A stretch of DNA of 64,000 nt from Hydrogenophaga sp. (GTDB lineage: Bacteria; Pseudomonadota; Gammaproteobacteria; Burkholderiales; Burkholderiaceae_C): positions 62,001-126,000 of the forward strand of contig NZ_JAUSCF010000030.1 of NCBI RefSeq assembly GCF_030651625.1. Reading direction: 5' to 3'. The position numbers and the translations under genes are program-made. Of this stretch, positions 63,161 through 64,000 are shown piece after piece (the stretch's first letter is position 1; every line of letters starts with the position of its first letter). The notes under the pieces were generated by a model. That model ran no database searches and had not been told where the DNA came from. It saw nothing but the letters and a program-made list of their open reading frames with translations.

Positions 63161-64000
63161 ATGCGCTCACTGCCTGAAATGCCTGCCGCCTCTGCCCCGA
63201 ATGACCGCCCGGAATCGCCCGACGGGCGCCCTCCATTGCGGCGCGCATTCGATCACCTGACCGCGATGGCCGTGCGACTCACAGATGCCAGGGGAGCGGT
63301 GCTGGTGGTGCCAGCAGGAGACTCGGTCACGATCAAAGGCGCAACGGGCCTCTCACCCACCGAGCAGGGTGGCTTTGTGGCATGGGCCGGGCCGGCCTGC
63401 CCCCTTCTTGTTGGATCGGATGAATCGGCCTGCATCACGCCAACCGACTCCCCCGCCCTGTCCACCATCAATGCGGGAGCAAAGCCGATTCAACAAACCG
63501 ACTGGATGGCCTTTCCGGCGAAGTCGGCGCGTCCAGACGGCTGGCTGGTGTTGCTGGACGCGCACCCTGCGGACAGGAACTCGAACCACGCCGCCGACAC
63601 ACTGGCGCTCGTGCTTGAGCAGGCGCAAGCGTTGCTGGACCTGGACAAGCTGGAGTCTTCTCCAAACGCCCTGCATGAAAGCGAAAGCCGACTCAACCTG
63701 ACCGAACACACTGCGGGCGTGGGCAGCTGGGCGGTGGTGCTGTCCACCGGCCAGGTTCATATCTCCAACGAATGCGCATCGATCCTTGGCGTGGACGATG
63801 CCTCGAAATTCGATTCCATGGAGGCGATGGTGAACTGCTACACGCCTGAATGGCGCGATGGCATGCAAAAACGCTTGTCGCGTTGTCAGCAGTCCGGCGT
63901 GCCCTTTGACGAAGAAATACAGGTGATGGTGGAGGGTGTGGGCCCCAAATGGGTTCGCACTGTGGGTGCAGCACTGCGCGATGCACAGGGTCACATCGTC
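63161..64000 (+). CDS. PAS-domain sensor protein, cut by the right edge
   Basis: The reading frame from ATG 63161 is open for 280 codons to the end of the window. The first ~170 residues are GAF-like (LRRAFDHLTAMAVRLTDARGAVLVV, then WLVLLDAHPADRNSNHAADTLALVLEQAQALLDL). A PAS domain follows (LTEHTAGVGSWAVVLSTGQVH, with PKWVRTVGAALRDAQGH near the end). Such an N-terminus usually leads to a histidine kinase or GGDEF/EAL output, but the output lies outside. The 40-nt upstream sequence has only a weak ribosome-binding site. Confidence 0.8.
   Translation, partial: MRSLPEMPAASAPNDRPESPDGRPPLRRAFDHLTAMAVRLTDARGAVLVVPAGDSVTIKGATGLSPTEQGGFVAWAGPACPLLVGSDESACITPTDSPALSTINAGAKPIQQTDWMAFPAKSARPDGWLVLLDAHPADRNSNHAADTLALVLEQAQALLDLDKLESSPNALHESESRLNLTEHTAGVGSWAVVLSTGQVHISNECASILGVDDASKFDSMEAMVNCYTPEWRDGMQKRLSRCQQSGVPFDEEIQVMVEGVGPKWVRTVGAALRDAQGHIV

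Overview
This is a high-GC window from a betaproteobacterium, most likely a Hydrogenophaga-like member of the Comamonadaceae. The evidence is the recG / oxyR-dps-ubiA neighbourhood, a PhaM-type polyhydroxybutyrate granule protein, small DUF3567 and DUF3108 proteins, NagG/NagH/NagR-like salicylate genes, and short post-stop repeats of the kind common in that family. No rRNA, tRNA, CRISPR array, prophage or intact insertion sequence was seen.

Layout. 0.1-7.3 kb: a signalling cassette in which two related Crp/Fnr-type regulators flank a 1462-residue hybrid kinase and a receiver-PAS protein. 7.3-8.0 kb: no gene. 8.0-14.5 kb: ubiA, dps and oxyR (minus strand), a lipoprotein, recG with two repeat-derived in-frame insertions, and a flavin reductase-like gene. 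14.6-20.6 kb: queA and tgt, separated by a Rieske oxygenase set resembling salicylate 5-hydroxylase with a divergent NagR-like LysR gene. 20.7-29.8 kb: an MFS transporter, then five consecutive minus-strand signalling genes. 30-36 kb: a zinc-ribbon membrane protein, doxX-ygiD with a deleted short-chain dehydrogenase remnant, a LysR gene and a coiled-coil DUF2130 nuclease-like protein. 36-42 kb: a ProQ-like RNA chaperone overlapping an MFS gene, a FIST protein, phaM and a crotonase-fold enzyme, and a DksA/TraR-like protein behind an FNR-type box. 42-48 kb: a glyoxalase-fold protein, FAH hydrolase and divergent IclR regulator, DUF3108, DUF3567 and a periplasmic binding protein. 48-56 kb: an AbrB-type permease, a ChaN-like lipoprotein, an omega-aminotransferase, purU, a GcvA-like LysR, an Hsp20 and a GlcD-type oxidase. 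56-64 kb: a seven-PAS kinase with an Rcp1-like receiver, a biotinyl-carboxyltransferase fusion, a small RRM-like protein, and the start of another PAS protein cut by the right edge.

The most unusual feature is the repeat system. One family (A) sits directly after the stop codon in five places, always in the same orientation relative to the gene. A second family (B) forms tandem arrays after two other stop codons. Pieces of family A-like sequence are also translated in frame inside the RecG helicase domain.
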